Origin: Scleromitrula shiraiana
Lineage: Eukaryota > Ascomycota > Leotiomycetes > Helotiales > Sclerotiniaceae
Assembly: GCA_028455995.1 (NCBI GenBank)
Contig: JABELC010000003.1
Span: 3,534,001 to 3,598,000, forward strand
Direction of reading: 5' to 3'
Length of the DNA: 64,000 nucleotides
Position numbers and translations under genes: made by a program. Positions within the stretch are counted from its first letter, which is position 1. Each line of letters opens with the position of its first letter. A model generated the notes under the pieces. It ran no database searches, was not told the DNA's origin, and saw only the letters and a list, made by a program, of their open reading frames with translations. Shown piece after piece: positions 35,214-47,112 of this stretch.

Positions 35214-36628
35214 AGTGGGTTGGGCTGTATTGAATGTAATGCAATGAGATGGAAGTGGGAAGTGATGTGATGTGATGTGATGTGATGGATGGAGTGGTAA
35301 CTGACTTATTATCACGGATGAAAGAAAGAAAGTGCCGTCCGTGGTTTCGGAGGGACAGACACTAGGGGTTGGGTCGAGGAATTGCAAAGTTGCATATCCA
35401 TTGTCTATTGCCTATCTATCTATATACATACATATAAAGCGAGCGAGCGAGCGTGCGTGCGTGCGTGCGTGCCTGTTACAGATCTTGTAAAATGATACCC
35501 ATCCTGCATATGTATTTTTTCTTTTCTTTCTTTTCTTATTTTTCTCCTTTTCTTTCCTTTCTTTTCTTTATTTTTTCCCCTTTTTTTCTTCTTTTATTTA
35601 TGGTTGTTTTTCGATAGCTTGGATTTGGACTTGGTTTGATGCTCTTTTATTTGATGCTCTTTTATTTGGATTTGATTTGGATTTTAACTTGGGAGTTTAG
35701 GTAGTAGGTAGTTGGCAGTTTGTAGTAGGTAGTTGGCAGTTTGTAGTTGGTTGGTTGGTAGCGATGGAGTTTAGGCTATTTTAGTTCTTTCTTTTATATA
35801 GCTTTTTATCTATTCTATGCTCTGATTCTACTAGTAGTAGTGGTAGTAGTAGTAGTGGTCTTTTTAGTTTGGTTTATATCGTTTCATATTATATTATATT
35901 ATATTATTTTGTGTTTATTTGATTGGTTGATTGGTTGGATTCGAAGTTTGCTGGATTTTTATTTGATTGGTTGGCTGGCTGGTTGGATTTGAAGTTTGCT
36001 GGATCAGGATATGGATCTTAGATTTGGGAGATGTGAGGTGAGGTGATGGGTAGGAGGTAGGAGGTAGGAGGTAGGAGGTAGGAGATAGGAGGTAGGAGAT
36101 AGGAGATAGGATGGTAGGGTTGGACTGAATGGAGATGAAGATGAAGATAGGAGAGGGTTAGTGGGATAGGTATGAGATGAGATGAAATGAGATGAGATGA
36201 GATAAGTGATGGGAAGAAGAAGAAGAAGAGGATTTGGGAAGTTTATGCGTTGGATTGGATTGGGTGGTGCAATGGGGATTAGATGGATGGATGGGTGGTG
36301 GATATTTTCTATCTATCCATCCATCCATCTATCATCTATCCATTCATGATAGTATATCAAACACCAAATAGGTAGATAGATAGATAGATAGATAGATAGA
36401 TACAAATACATACATAAACATATAAACATATAAACAAACCACATAAGCATATCAAAATATACATATACATACATACATATACATCTAACAACTAAATTAC
36501 AGCTCCTTGTATGATATATATATATATAATAAACATACAATAAACATACAAAACTAGATTCATAAATTCATAAATAAATCTATAGCTTGATATGATTAAT
36601 TAACACCTCTCCACGTAACTTCAACTTC

Positions 36629-36732
36629 AACATCAACATCAACATCAACATCAACATCAACATCAACATCAACATCAACATCAACATCAACATCAACATC
36701 AACATCAACATCAACATCAACATCAACATCAA
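36629..36732. repeat. CATCAA hexanucleotide array
   Basis: About 17 uninterrupted copies of CATCAA over 104 bp, preceded by imperfect TTCAAC units. In-frame it would encode Ser-Thr dipeptides, but no reading frame around it looks coding. Confidence 0.9.
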
Positions 36733-37070
36733 AACCTTGAAATGTATGAGAAGAGTGGGTGGGTGAGTGGGAAGAGAGGGAAGAGAGGGAAGCGAGAAGA
36801 GTGAGTGAAGTGGGTGAAGCGAGGAAAGGGGGGAAGGAAGATGGTTTAATAATGATAGATAGATAGATAGATGTGATGGTGATGAGGATGATGGTGATGA
36901 TATAAATGATTCTCGATACTAGTACTACTAGTAGTATTAAGATTAAATTATAAGTAAGTAAGTAAGTAAGTAAGTAACTTGAAGTAAGTAAGTATTTACT
37001 ATTTATTTATTAAAGACGAGCGGAATGAAGAACTTGAAAAAAAGATGATTATAGTATGATGATACTAGTA

Positions 37071-37115
37071 GATATGATATGATATGATATGATATGATAT
37101 GATATGATATGATAT
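37071..37115. repeat. GATAT pentanucleotide array
   Basis: Nine tandem copies of GATAT in AT-rich non-coding DNA. Confidence 0.9.
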
Positions 37116-37865
37116 GTCGTAATACGCAGGATATCTCGATAGTACTGGAATAAATATATTGAGGTAAATAAACTGATATATAGGTTTATAACTTGAATAT
37201 AATGATTAAAGATTAGGATTATGATTCATTTACCGTATTATGATACTATTAGTCTCAAATTAAATAAATAAAATAAGATAAAATTCAAGTTCAAGATTAG
37301 AAAAATCTAATAATATGGTTTTTTTTAACTTGAAGTTATATCATTAAATGATCTAACTCGCTAATTTAATTCTCTAAAATGAATATCTCATCTTATCTCA
37401 CCTCATCTCATCCCACCCCATTATATAACAATATCTAAAATATAAAGCGCCCCCCCTCCCTCCCCAATAATAAAGTCCCAAAAGTTTAAACCAACACACC
37501 CGGGCCATAAACATACCAATTAACCATATAACCCCCATGTCGCAGAACCAATCAGATAACTATCTTACAGCGTAGGAAGCGCAAAAGCCCTTAGACTAAT
37601 CCCCTCCCCCCAAAGAAGAGCTAGTGTTGTTTACTGGAGGTGCAGACGCCTATATTTAAAGACGACGCCAACGGATTTATCTTATTTCTTTCTCCCTTCC
37701 CTTTACTCTGCTCCTGCCCCTATCCCTACCCCTATCTCTATCCCTATCTCTTCTTCGCCTTTCATTCCAGTTATCGTGGTTGTATTCTTCTTCCTCACTA
37801 GACTCTTCATCACTATCTCTATTTCCGTCTCTATCTCCCTTCTTCTCTCGTATGCGCATATCCTC

Positions 37866-39845
37866 TTAACTCCTAGCAATCCTCTTCTCCATTTTACGGT
37901 ATCGTCTACCATGATGCGTCCCACCGTGGGATCTCCTCTTATCTCTTCTTCGTTCCTCATCATATCTTATCTCGCTTTCTTCGTTACTGTGTTCTTCTCT
38001 GGAACGTTTGATACCTCTTATCTCTCTTTCGTAGGGACTAGAACTTCTCTTTCGTTTTCTGTTGTCATCATCTTCATCATAGTAACTAGAATGTCTCCTT
38101 CTTGTATTTCTATCTCTTTCCTCCCTCCTATCATTTACTCTCCTGATTTCAGAACTTTCTCTTTCCCTCTTCACCCTAGCAGTATCAGTATTCTCCCTCT
38201 CAGTAAAATTCAACATAATAGGAGGTAACTCCACCGCCAATCCATCTCCATTTCCATCCCCATTAACCAAAGAAAACGATGACTTCGTAACCGCTCCCGA
38301 TGGACAAATCCCAACTTTCCTCCCACCAATCGGATCAATCATCAATCTTGGCGCCACAGGAGGAAGTTTTTTACTTGATGAATTCTCCAATGAGATTCTC
38401 GCAGCTTCACTTTCTTTCAAATGTCTTTGCATTGCATTTCTTTGAGCTATGAGAAACTCTTCTCGAGTGATAATCCCCCCTGTGATGGCTCGAGGACCCA
38501 TTGGTGGAATGATTGATTGGATTGTGGTAGGATATCGAGGTCCCGTCGGTACTACAATCGTCTGATTTGAGGATCTATCTCGAGGTGGAGTTTGGATTAT
38601 CGGGGCATCTCGAGTCATACCAGCGGTTGAAGTTAAAGTTCGGGGTCTCGTCGGTATGCCTAACTCTTTTGAAATTCCATTTCGCTTTGGGGATTGGAAA
38701 GGTGCAGTTGTAGATCTCGGGCCGGTTAAAGTAGAGAGGTTTACTCTGTTTTTGTCATATTTCGCTTTTAATCTTGGTGTATTGAGAATGATAAAAGCCT
38801 TGATAGTTTTGCTCCAAATTTGTTGTATGCGGAATTGATCTTCCCTTCTTTGGCACAACTGCAAATCCATCGTGCTTCCAGAACCGGTCACTTGAATTGA
38901 TTAACCCAAATTCCTGCTATTCAAGGTGGGTTCTTACTTTTATGTATAAATGCCCTTTGTAACGTACTGGGTCCAATTCGGCATCCTTCTACACCCAAGT
39001 CGCGATAGTAATTGTAAGAAAAATCAATATCCTTCTCTGTTATGAAGTGTTCTCGAATAGCTCTTTCGCAGAATGTGCCTCTCGCAGTCCCACTAGACAT
39101 GTTAGGATGACGTGCATAAAAACGTTGTCTGCCAGTTATTGGCACAAATTTCGATGATCCGTCGACCAACTTGAATATAGGATAGTCTGAAGTTATGTTC
39201 GAGTGTGAGTAACTCTTCGCTTCACTTTTATCGTTGCCTGATAAGTCGATTGATTTGACGGGATACATGCTTCGGTCATATTCCTCTTTTCTAAGAGTAT
39301 TGGAAAGTACATTGAAAGCACGTTGAATATCTTTCCAAATTGTCAGCAAGCTTGGAGGATGTGACCCATTCCACCCTTTCTTTTTATTTGGATCATATAC
39401 TACACCTTGATGTCGTTAGCTGATGCATGAAGAGTATTATGTGCAACTGACTCAATCTTCTATATGCAACATCTACATCACTCTTCGAGGCTGGATATTT
39501 TAGACCAAGTATCGCATAATAATCTGGAGCATCTGCGTATTTTGGAGGAATTGTCATGTTCACATTTATTTCTCTTTCAATCAAATCGAGAGGCCGGCTG
39601 GGCTCCACAGAAATAGTATTGTAAGGTACAAACGGATCATTGTTCTGTCATGGTTATCAGCATGTATACATGTGCCCAAGTTGTGGAACATTGACCGGAG
39701 GTGTAATGGGAGGCATAGAACAAACGTCAACTCGAGGAAGACGGCCCTTTCCAAGCATAGCGTTGGAAAACTCGATTATTTTGCTATATTGTTGAATTTG
39801 GTATTGTTCGTCGGCTGTAAGGTCAACTAAGCAACTTGACTCCAT
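37866..39845 (-). CDS. Divergent J-domain (DnaJ-like) protein with Arg/Ser-rich C-terminus
   Basis: Four exons: 39696..39845, 39452..39644, 38938..39405, 37866..38890; 611 aa. A J-like domain follows a short N-terminal extension: DYYAILGLKYPASKSDVDVA YRRLS, then, across an intron, VVYDPNKKKGW and IWKDIQRAFNVLSNTLRKEE YDR. The alignment places DPN where the catalytic HPD should be, so Hsp70 stimulation is doubtful. The middle repeats a GPR motif (TGPRSTT, TRPRTLT, TGPRYPT, MGPRAIT). The last 100 residues are basic and Arg/Ser/Asp-rich (RRHSSYYDEDDDNRKRKRSS), suggesting a nuclear or RNA-linked role. The donor of intron 1 (GTCAAT) and two AAG acceptors are weak, so boundaries around residues 50 and 115 are tentative. 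An alternative TAG acceptor gives YRRLIYDPN, also without HPD. Confidence 0.75.
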
Positions 39846-40443
39846 GACTGATCATATAGAAGACGAGAAACACAAAAGATTTTATGAATTAGAATGAGAC
39901 TGAGAGGTTATAAATATGGCAAGGCTAAAGAAGGCATGAGACTGCAAGTTGTTTTCGTTGCTTAAAGTGTTGAAGTTATATTGGCAATTGATATTAAAAA
40001 TGACCTCAAGCTTGTGGAGTTGTTTGTTTATCTTACGCGATTCGGCAAGAACTTCAAACGTTGGATAGATAGAAGCGAAGGCTTTTAAACTCCGAAATAC
40101 ATTGGACGAGAATGAAGGTGCGCCGCATCTACTAAAGTAACCTTGGAATAATTTGAGAAAGAAAGATTCACTGTCTGGGTATACCTGGGTATGTTTTTCA
40201 TACTATGTACCCACCTAGGTATCTTGTATCGACCTATCTGGAAAAGCAGGAAGGCGCATCTACAGAATCGGCAAACGAAACATATAATGACATATGATGA
40301 ATCAACAGTATTAATTTGAGAACTTCAACTGAAAATCTCTTGAAACTATTATCTTTCCTCTAACTTAAAGTGATACACTCTACACCTCTTCTTATTCCCA
40401 AGATGAGATGCCCAAGATGACTCAGATCTCCACAGGACCAAAC
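39846..40443. other. Intergenic region upstream of the J-protein gene
   Basis: About 600 bp that must contain the J-protein promoter and the 3' end of the SDR gene. No other feature recognised. Confidence 0.4.
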
Positions 40444-41377
40444 TTATTCGTCCACATCAGTACTATTCGAGATTTTCTCATACTTCTTGTAGTTCTCATC
40501 ATATGTCTTGATCTTGTCATAGATCAACTTATATGCATCCGTACCAATAACTACTCTTAGAGGGGGATTTTCAAGAATTGCAAGTTCGTACATGGCTTTC
40601 GCACCCTTCACGGGATCTCCATCTTGAGTACCATGCCTCTTACCATACCTCTCCTTGGCATGCAAATGATCATATGCAGGATGTCTCTTATCAGGAAATT
40701 GCATTGATCGACCAGCCCAATCTGTTCTAAATCCACCTGGTTCAATACAGGTAAATTTGATACCCCATTCAGGCTTGACTTCTTTGCTAACGGTTTCGGT
40801 GAAGCCTTCAACTGCCCATTTACTAGCACAGTAAATACTGGACGTAGGTACACCTATTTGACCTCCAATACTTGTGACTTGTTGGATTAGACCCCCTGAA
40901 GGTTTCTGTTCTCGCATGACCTCCATCGCCTTTTTTGTTACTCTCAGAACACCCGAGAAGTTAACATCCATTTGAGTTTGTATCTGCTTCTCGCTGAGTT
41001 CTTCAAACACCCCAGAGAGCCCATAACCAGCATTGTTGACAACTACATCTACCCGACCAAACTTATCAATTGTGGCCTTGAAAGCAGCATCGACATCAGA
41101 TTGGTTGGTAACATCAAGTTTAGCCGTGAGGAAATTCTGCTTCTGTAAGAATGAATTCGGAAACATGGATTTCATGAAGAAAATACCTTGTCGTTCGTTC
41201 CCTTGAATTTGAGAGATTCAGGCTTACGAGCGGTAGCAACGGCGATATCACCTCTAAGAAAAATCAGCTATCAGTCGAAAATTCCTCGAAAGAAATTATT
41301 CACCTGTCAATAACCTCTTGAACGAGGTTGTTCCCAAACCCGGTTGAAGTACCTGTGATGAGAAAGACTTTAGGCAT
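40444..41377 (-). CDS. Classical short-chain dehydrogenase/reductase
   Basis: Exons 41304..41377, 41187..41253 and 40444..41142; 279 aa. Intron 2 is only 44 nt (GTATTT...TTACAG) and is needed because the unspliced frame stops. The N-terminal nucleotide motif is TGTSTGFG (8-15), with NNAGYG near 83-88 and a catalytic set Ser138, Tyr151, Lys155 (SSIYCASKWAVEGF). IEPGGFRTDWAGRSM after the Rossmann core is typical of classical NAD(P)-dependent SDRs of fungal oxidoreductase type. ARK following the second strand suggests NADP preference (inference). Substrate unknown. Cytosolic; no signal peptide. Confidence 0.92.
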
Positions 41378-42405
41378 GTTGAGATGGTTTGTAAGATCAA
41401 ATATTTTGAACTGAAGATGAGTCTATGCCAGGACGGTAAACGGGATATTTATACAGCAGGTATCAGGTATATGATACGCTAAACTTCAGTTTAAGTTGAA
41501 TCGAGCACATCACTACCTACTTTCTAGGCTCATCCAGGACCCCGAATTCAGAAAGGAATATGGAGATGACGCATTGTTTCCACACTTTCAGTGGGTGGCA
41601 AGCAAGTGAAAGAATGCATTCTGTCACATTTACTTTTTAGCTAACCCATTATATCAATAGTATACATGAAGCTGCTAACTCTCTATCTCAGAATTTGGAA
41701 TAGGTTCAGCATTACTGTTCTAGGGTCAATGTTAGTTCTAGCTCTAGATTTAGTCATCAAAGCGGTGAAGCGGTGATAGGGCGGAGTTTAGGTAATTAAG
41801 AGCTCCAATCCCAAGCCTAAACTGGTGGCAGAATCAACGTCATATCCATCTTTCGATGCACATTGGTGTATCTCAATTGACACCAAAAATAATGAGAAAT
41901 CCTCTGCGAAAGGAGAGAAGCAACTATATAGGTATCTGCTCGAACTTGTACAGAAACCCAACATTTATATTGGGTTGACAGACCCAATCTTCTGCTTTAA
42001 ATATATACTACAGTCAGAGTCAGGAACAGAGTCTATGCTAGTGTATACCTACCCCTCATTTCAAAACAAGTGTTCTGTTCAACCCTTATTAGAACTAAGC
42101 CTACATGTAAAGGAGAACCATCTTCCTTCTAAAGATCAATCCTGGTAACTCTATTCAGTCTACGATGGTCTGCATAAATTGTACTACAGAGAATTGTCCT
42201 AGGAAAGTTCCTAACCAGATACCGATAGGTCATCCGTCAACCCCGCATTCCCCAAGAAATGTCTAGTTACATATATACCGAGAGAGGGTATGAGGAACCA
42301 TATATTTTCTCATCTTAATGTTTATCTTGTACAACCCTTCGAGTTAAACCCCCTTTTACATATCATTTTCTCATCAATCAAAACCAATTCTTACTTCCGC
42401 CCAAA
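41378..42405. promoter_or_regulatory. Divergent intergenic region between SDR and cyclase-family genes
   Basis: About 1.03 kb. A 107-codon frame at 41825 begins with GTG and has no family features; judged non-coding. The last 100 bp before 42406 is pyrimidine-rich, consistent with a fungal promoter/leader. Confidence 0.4.
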
Positions 42406-43627
42406 ATGCGTGCTCAAGATCTCCCCTCCTTTAAAGACATGCCTACCGTCCAAGGCATGCCTCAAGGTACCAGTTGGGGTCTATGGGACAAAAACGGCGA
42501 GCGAGATTCCTGTGGAACCTTGAATCTTCTCACCCCCGAAAATACTCTTGAAGCTCGCAAGGAAATCAAACATGGAATTAGTGTTGCTCTAAAGTAAGAT
42601 AAAGACAGGCTATAATATTCCAACAACAATCACGAATTACCTGGATGCTAATAAGCAATTGACATAGCTGGAATCTAGAACAAGTCGCCGAACCTGGATT
42701 CGGTCGTGAGAAACCACAACACACAATCAAAGACCTCAAACCTCTTGGTTTCATCGCCCACGACGATGTAATTCACATAAACACACAAAGTGGATCTCAA
42801 TGGGATGGATTCCGTTCGTACCCATTTCACCTCCTCTATTTCTCCCTACCTCTCTCCTTTCCACAATCCACCCAACTAATCCATCTTTCCCCCCTCATCC
42901 AGGCCACTGGGGCCACCAAGACACGGGCCTCTACTACAACAACCTCCCCCACGAACACATAACCGACCCCGCCCACTCCCACAAAAACGGCATCGACCAC
43001 TTCACCACCCGTGGCGGCATCGTCGGCCGCGCCGTCCTAATTGACTACGCCTCCTACGCGCGCCGCCACTCAATCTCCTACTCTATAACCACGCGCCACG
43101 AAATCACCATCCAGGATATTGAGACCATAGCGCGCGAACAAGGTGTTGAATTTCAACCGGCTGATATATTGATTGTGAGGAGCGGATGGGTGGACTGGTA
43201 TAATAATGCTAGTGCGGAGGAGCGACGGAATGGCGTTACGGAGGGTCATGAGTTTTGTGGGGTGCAGGGGAGTAAGGAGACGGTGGAGTGGTTGTGGGAT
43301 AGACATTTTAGTGCGGTGGCGGGGGATGCGATTGCGTTTGAGGCGTGGCCTCCGAAAGCGCCATATAGGTTGCATGATCATTTGTTGGCTATGTTGTAAG
43401 TATTTCCTTCTTATTTGAGATCTTGGTTTCGTTTTGTTTATGTCATGGATGGATGTTTGGCTAATGTGAATATCAATAGCGGATGTCCAATAGGCGAGCT
43501 TTGGAATCTAGAGGAATTAGCAAAGGTGTGTGAGGAGAAGAAACAGTATAGTTTTTTCTTCACAAGTGGGCCTTTGAATATTAAGGGTGGTATTGCTAGT
43601 CCTCCAAATGCCGTTGCTATTCTATGA
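42406..43627 (+). CDS. Putative cyclase / kynurenine-formamidase-like metal-dependent hydrolase
   Basis: Exons 42406..42593, 42668..42813, 42903..43395 and 43480..43627; 324 aa. Spliced sequence shows WGLWDKNGERDSCGTLNLLT near the N-terminus. The metal-site region is IHINTQSGSQWDGFRHWGHQ, a fungal version of the HxGTHxDxPxH signature in which His, Gln/Asp and His are retained. FTTRGGIVGRAVLIDYASYA, ADILIVRSGWVDWY and AGDAIAFEAWPP follow, and the last exon completes LLAMFGCPIGELWNLEELAK. Members hydrolyse amide or lactone bonds; the fungal proteins are mostly uncharacterised. Exon 3 is conspicuously GC-rich compared with its surroundings. The gene is convergent with the mitochondrial LysRS gene, with stops only 163 bp apart. 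Confidence 0.88.
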
Positions 43628-43790
43628 TTCAGCTATGGTCTATGTATATATATATCAAATATTACGAGAGAAGAGAGGATCTATTTTCATTGTCTATTAT
43701 CCGTCATACTATTTCTTACATATCAATACATGCAATCAATAACACATTTCCATCATCGTTACCATCACTCTATTTCTCACCCTTCGAGCT

Positions 43791-45654
43791 CTATTCCGAC
43801 AAAGCTCCCGAAGCCCCCAAATTAACCACATTCTTCAAATTCCCAAAAGGCAAAACATCATGGATTCTCTCCGCCCCCGCCAACCACATAATCAACCTAT
43901 CAACCCCGGCACCCCAGCCCCCCGTAGGGGGCAACCCACTCTCTAGCGCCCTAACATAATTATAATCAACCACCGCCTGGTTCTCCTCATCCCTATGCTC
44001 CAGCTGTTCTTTAAACTTGCGCATCTGCTCAAAGGGGGAATTCTCCTCCTCGTACATATTTGCGATTTCGGAATTCGCGATGAAGAGTTCGGCGCGGGCG
44101 GAGACGAGCTGCTTGGTGGTGGGGTCGAGGAAGGATTTGGAGAGGGGGGCCATGGAGGAGGGGTGGTGCGTTATGAAGGTGGGGGTGGTGCAGGATGGTT
44201 CGATGTAGAGGGAGGAGAGTTTATCGAGGAGGCGGGGGAGAGTGGGCGAGGTGGGGAGCGGGATGGTATGTTTTTTGAAGAGTTGCAAGAGTTGGTCATG
44301 TGCGCCTGGGAGGGCGAGATTGGGGAGGGGTTCTCCGAGAGCGGATTCGATGGTGGGGATAAAGGGGATACGTTTGAATGGTGTTGTGAATTTAGACGTA
44401 TCGAGTAACTCAATGGTAGAAAGTTGTGAGGATTGTAATTCTGCGGTACGTTCCAGAAGTCCCGATATCATCTTCTCAGTCATTTCCATGAGTTCGTCCA
44501 GATTAGCAAACGCCTTGTAGAATTCACAGGTGGTGAATTCTGGATTATGCGTAGCATCCAAGCCTTCATTTCGAAAAGCTGGTCCAATTTCGAACACTCG
44601 ATCCATGCCCCCAATCACCAAACGTTTAAGCCATAACTCTGGTGCGATTCGTAGGGACACCTGTATATCGGAGAATTCCGTCGCAGTGGTCGTGAATGGC
44701 CGGGCCATCGCACCTCCCGCATCCTGGGCAATGATGGGTGTTTGAAACTCGAGAAAGTTGTCCCGAAGGAGAAAGTCCCGCAAATATTGTATAACATGGG
44801 AACGCAAGCGTAGGGCATCGGCAGCTTTCTTGTTAACTAGCAGGTCCATATGTCGATTGCGAATACGGGTCTCTGGGTCCTCCAACTTCCTAGGGAGAGG
44901 TCTTAGTCCTGGAGTTAACATCTTTGGAAGGTAGTTCGTGCCAAGACATAGTATATTTCGAGAATTCCGAACCGCGTGGCCCTTTATGGCTATATATGGA
45001 GTCAGATTTCATAATTACATGGGAATTGTACATGCCAAAAAGGGCTCATTTCACTCACATATAATATCACCACGTTGGAGAAGATTAAGAAAGTTTCTAA
45101 AGTCTCCGGAGCTTATACCACTTTGAAAATCGTGAAATTCTATCATGGCTTGGGCTTTATATCCATCATCCACAATATCTACAAAAACTAACTTGCTACT
45201 CAGTGCTCGCACTGCAGTTATTCTACCTATATCAAGATATCAACGATGTGTATCTTTCTATCTTAATGTACTTCTTCTTACCACGAAGTGTTACTTCGCT
45301 CGAACCATCGGACTCTGACAATCTCTGTGGAAGAACCTTTTGTTCATAAGTATCAAGAAACTCTTTTGCCGACATGACAGTCTTGTCACCTTGTACTCTG
45401 GGATATTTCAATCCATCCGCAACATCTAATTTATGAATTCTCGTTTTAGTATGACCACGTCTATTATCAACCTCGGCTTCATCAATTGGAACCGATCTTT
45501 GACTCGAGCGGTGTTTAGTGTGAAAGCTCCTAGATGAGCCCTTACGTGCACAGCTTGTTGTTGTAAAAAGCCTTACATACGCAGCAGGCTTCACTGGTAT
45601 AATATCATGATAAAGGTAAGGTCTAAGAAATCTTAGACCGGTAGGTGTGTTCAT
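43791..45654 (-). CDS. MSK1: Mitochondrial lysyl-tRNA synthetase (class II)
   Basis: Exons 45282..45654, 45059..45226 and 43791..44989; 579 aa. The N-terminus is basic and Ser/Thr-rich with few acids (MNTPTGLRFLRPYLYH), consistent with mitochondrial import. The OB-fold anticodon-binding domain is rebuilt by splicing (VTLRGRITAVRALSSKLVF, FVDIVDDGYKAQAMIEF). Class II motif 1 lies around FLEFQTPIIAQDAGGAMARP, motif 2 is FEIGPAFRNEGLDATHNPEF, and motif 3 is GGWGAGVDRLIMWLAG. It attaches lysine to mitochondrial tRNA-Lys in the matrix. A cytosolic LysRS would lack this leader and be longer at the N-terminus with Lys-rich helices. Divergent from TIM10 across 559 bp. Confidence 0.94.
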
Positions 45655-46213
45655 CCTATTCTATTCTTCAAGAGAAACTCAATTAGCATCAACTCATCAA
45701 TTGAACGAACAGACAAAGAGATGTTTAGAAAGAATGAGTATATTTTCAGACAACGGATCGATGTGAGATCAACCACCGGTAAAGGTGTCAGTCGCAACGG
45801 TTCTAATGTTATGGAGAAATCATCATATCAACTCATAAAGCGAGGAAAAGAAATAAAAAATGAAGATATACTCACAACTCAAACAGTAATTATAAACAAG
45901 AAAAGTAATGAACGAAAGAAAAGAAGTAAATTCAATTCAAAAGCACAAAAAAAAAAAACTGAGAAAGAAGAAATTTATCCCAAGAGCAAATTATCCCACA
46001 AAATTTTCCCACAAAATATAAGCTCACTCGGAACATCAATTCTCCGACCCGGAGATGGGGCCCGCTAGCGTAGAAAGTTCATCCATCAATGTATCAAGCA
46101 AGCATCATAGCAAGCAAATCAACAAACAAAAGCAGCTGCATTATCCATCTCTCCAATACCAAACCACAAACACACACCTCCCAATCTCGTTACCTTATAC
46201 ACAAACCGCAATC
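45655..46213. promoter_or_regulatory. Divergent region between mitochondrial LysRS and TIM10
   Basis: 559 bp. An A-rich purine tract (about 45885-45990) gives a chance Lys-rich open frame on the + strand that I do not regard as a gene. The position could allow shared control of two mitochondrial genes, but no motif is assigned. Confidence 0.4.
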
Positions 46214-46620
46214 ATGTCCATGTTCGGATTAGGACGTCCACAACCATCCTCGGCGGAGAAAATCGCTGCCGCGGAACAGGAAATGGATCTTATCACCGAT
46301 ATGTTCAACAAGTAAGCTTTCTTTTCCTTCCCCTAGTCATCTCATCCCAATTCCCATTCCCTTATTCTTATTCTCTCCCTTCTCTTCTCTTTCCCTCTGC
46401 TAACATGTTACCAAATAGACTCACACAAAGCTGCATGAAAAAGTGCATTCCCCGCGAATACCGCGAAGGAGAAATCAACAAAGGAGAAGGCGTATGCATT
46501 GACCGGTGTACGGCGAAGTTTTTCGATGTGCAGATGAAGATTTCGGAGTTATTGCAGGCGGAGGCGGCGGCGAAGGGGGGTGCTGGGGGTGGGGCTGGGT
46601 TTGGCGGGTTTGGTGTGTAA
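46214..46620 (+). CDS. TIM10: Mitochondrial intermembrane-space chaperone Tim10
   Basis: Exons 46214..46311 and 46419..46620; 99 aa. The intron has branch CTAAC and acceptor AATAG. Twin CX3C motifs are complete: Cys38/Cys42 (CMKKC) and Cys59/Cys63 (CIDRC), 16 residues apart, as in small Tim proteins. [20 protein letters not shown] identifies Tim10 rather than Tim9 or Tim8/13. It works in the Tim9-Tim10 hexamer, guiding hydrophobic carrier precursors across the intermembrane space. The C-terminus ends in a Gly/Ala-rich tail ([15 protein letters not shown]) of low complexity. Start chosen at [10 protein letters not shown]. Confidence 0.96.
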
Positions 46621-47112
46621 GAGGGAATTGGGAGATTTGGGGGAAGAGAGAGGAGATGGATGGATGGATGGATGGACGGATGGGGGAGGGGATGGTTGGA
46701 TTGGAAAACATGAGTATGATATTATGTTGATGATGATTGAAGGGTATGGATTGATGGATGAGGTGAAAAGAGGTGAAATGAAATCCTCGTGCAATTAATG
46801 ATGGATACATGGATGGATGGATGAATTGTTATTCAATATTGTACAATAGAAATAGTGGTATGGTTTGAAGAAAAAAACTAACGACCAACAGCGTGTTGAG
46901 TCTAGCTATGCCTATTCCCCTCATATCCCAAGTTTATAAAAAGAAAAAAACTCCAATCATTCCGTCGATACCATCATGCCAATCAATATAAGATAAAGTA
47001 CTCGCGAGTAAAATGCTTGATGGGGTATTCCCAAAACGCCGTGCTAAAATAATATAATCCGAACTTCTCTTTCTTTCGCTGCTCAAATACCGAAAAGCCA
47101 ATCGTCGGGAAA
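46621..47112. other. Convergent intergenic region
   Basis: About 490 bp with GGAT/GGATG repeats (46655-46685 and 46800-46825). No gene; open frames on both strands are repeat artefacts. Confidence 0.5.

Larger units (their letters stand above)
35214..37865. other. Convergent intergenic region packed with simple repeats
   Basis: About 2.65 kb between convergent stops. Repeats in order: TGATG (35265-35290), GCGA/GTGC (35438-35472), C/T-rich tract (35515-35600), GTAGGAG-type (36050-36115), GATA (36372-36402), CATCAA (36629-36732), AAGT (36950-36990), GATAT (37071-37115). No gene supported. Confidence 0.55.

Noticed and set aside
36313..36540. 75-codon Tyr/Leu-rich frame
   Set aside because: Product of GATA/CATA repeats.
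41825..42148. 107-codon + strand frame starting with GTG
   Set aside because: Non-ATG start, no domain, no plausible splice to the cyclase gene.
45721..46068. 115-codon Lys-rich frame between LysRS and TIM10
   Set aside because: Generated by an A-rich purine tract in a divergent promoter; low-complexity composition.
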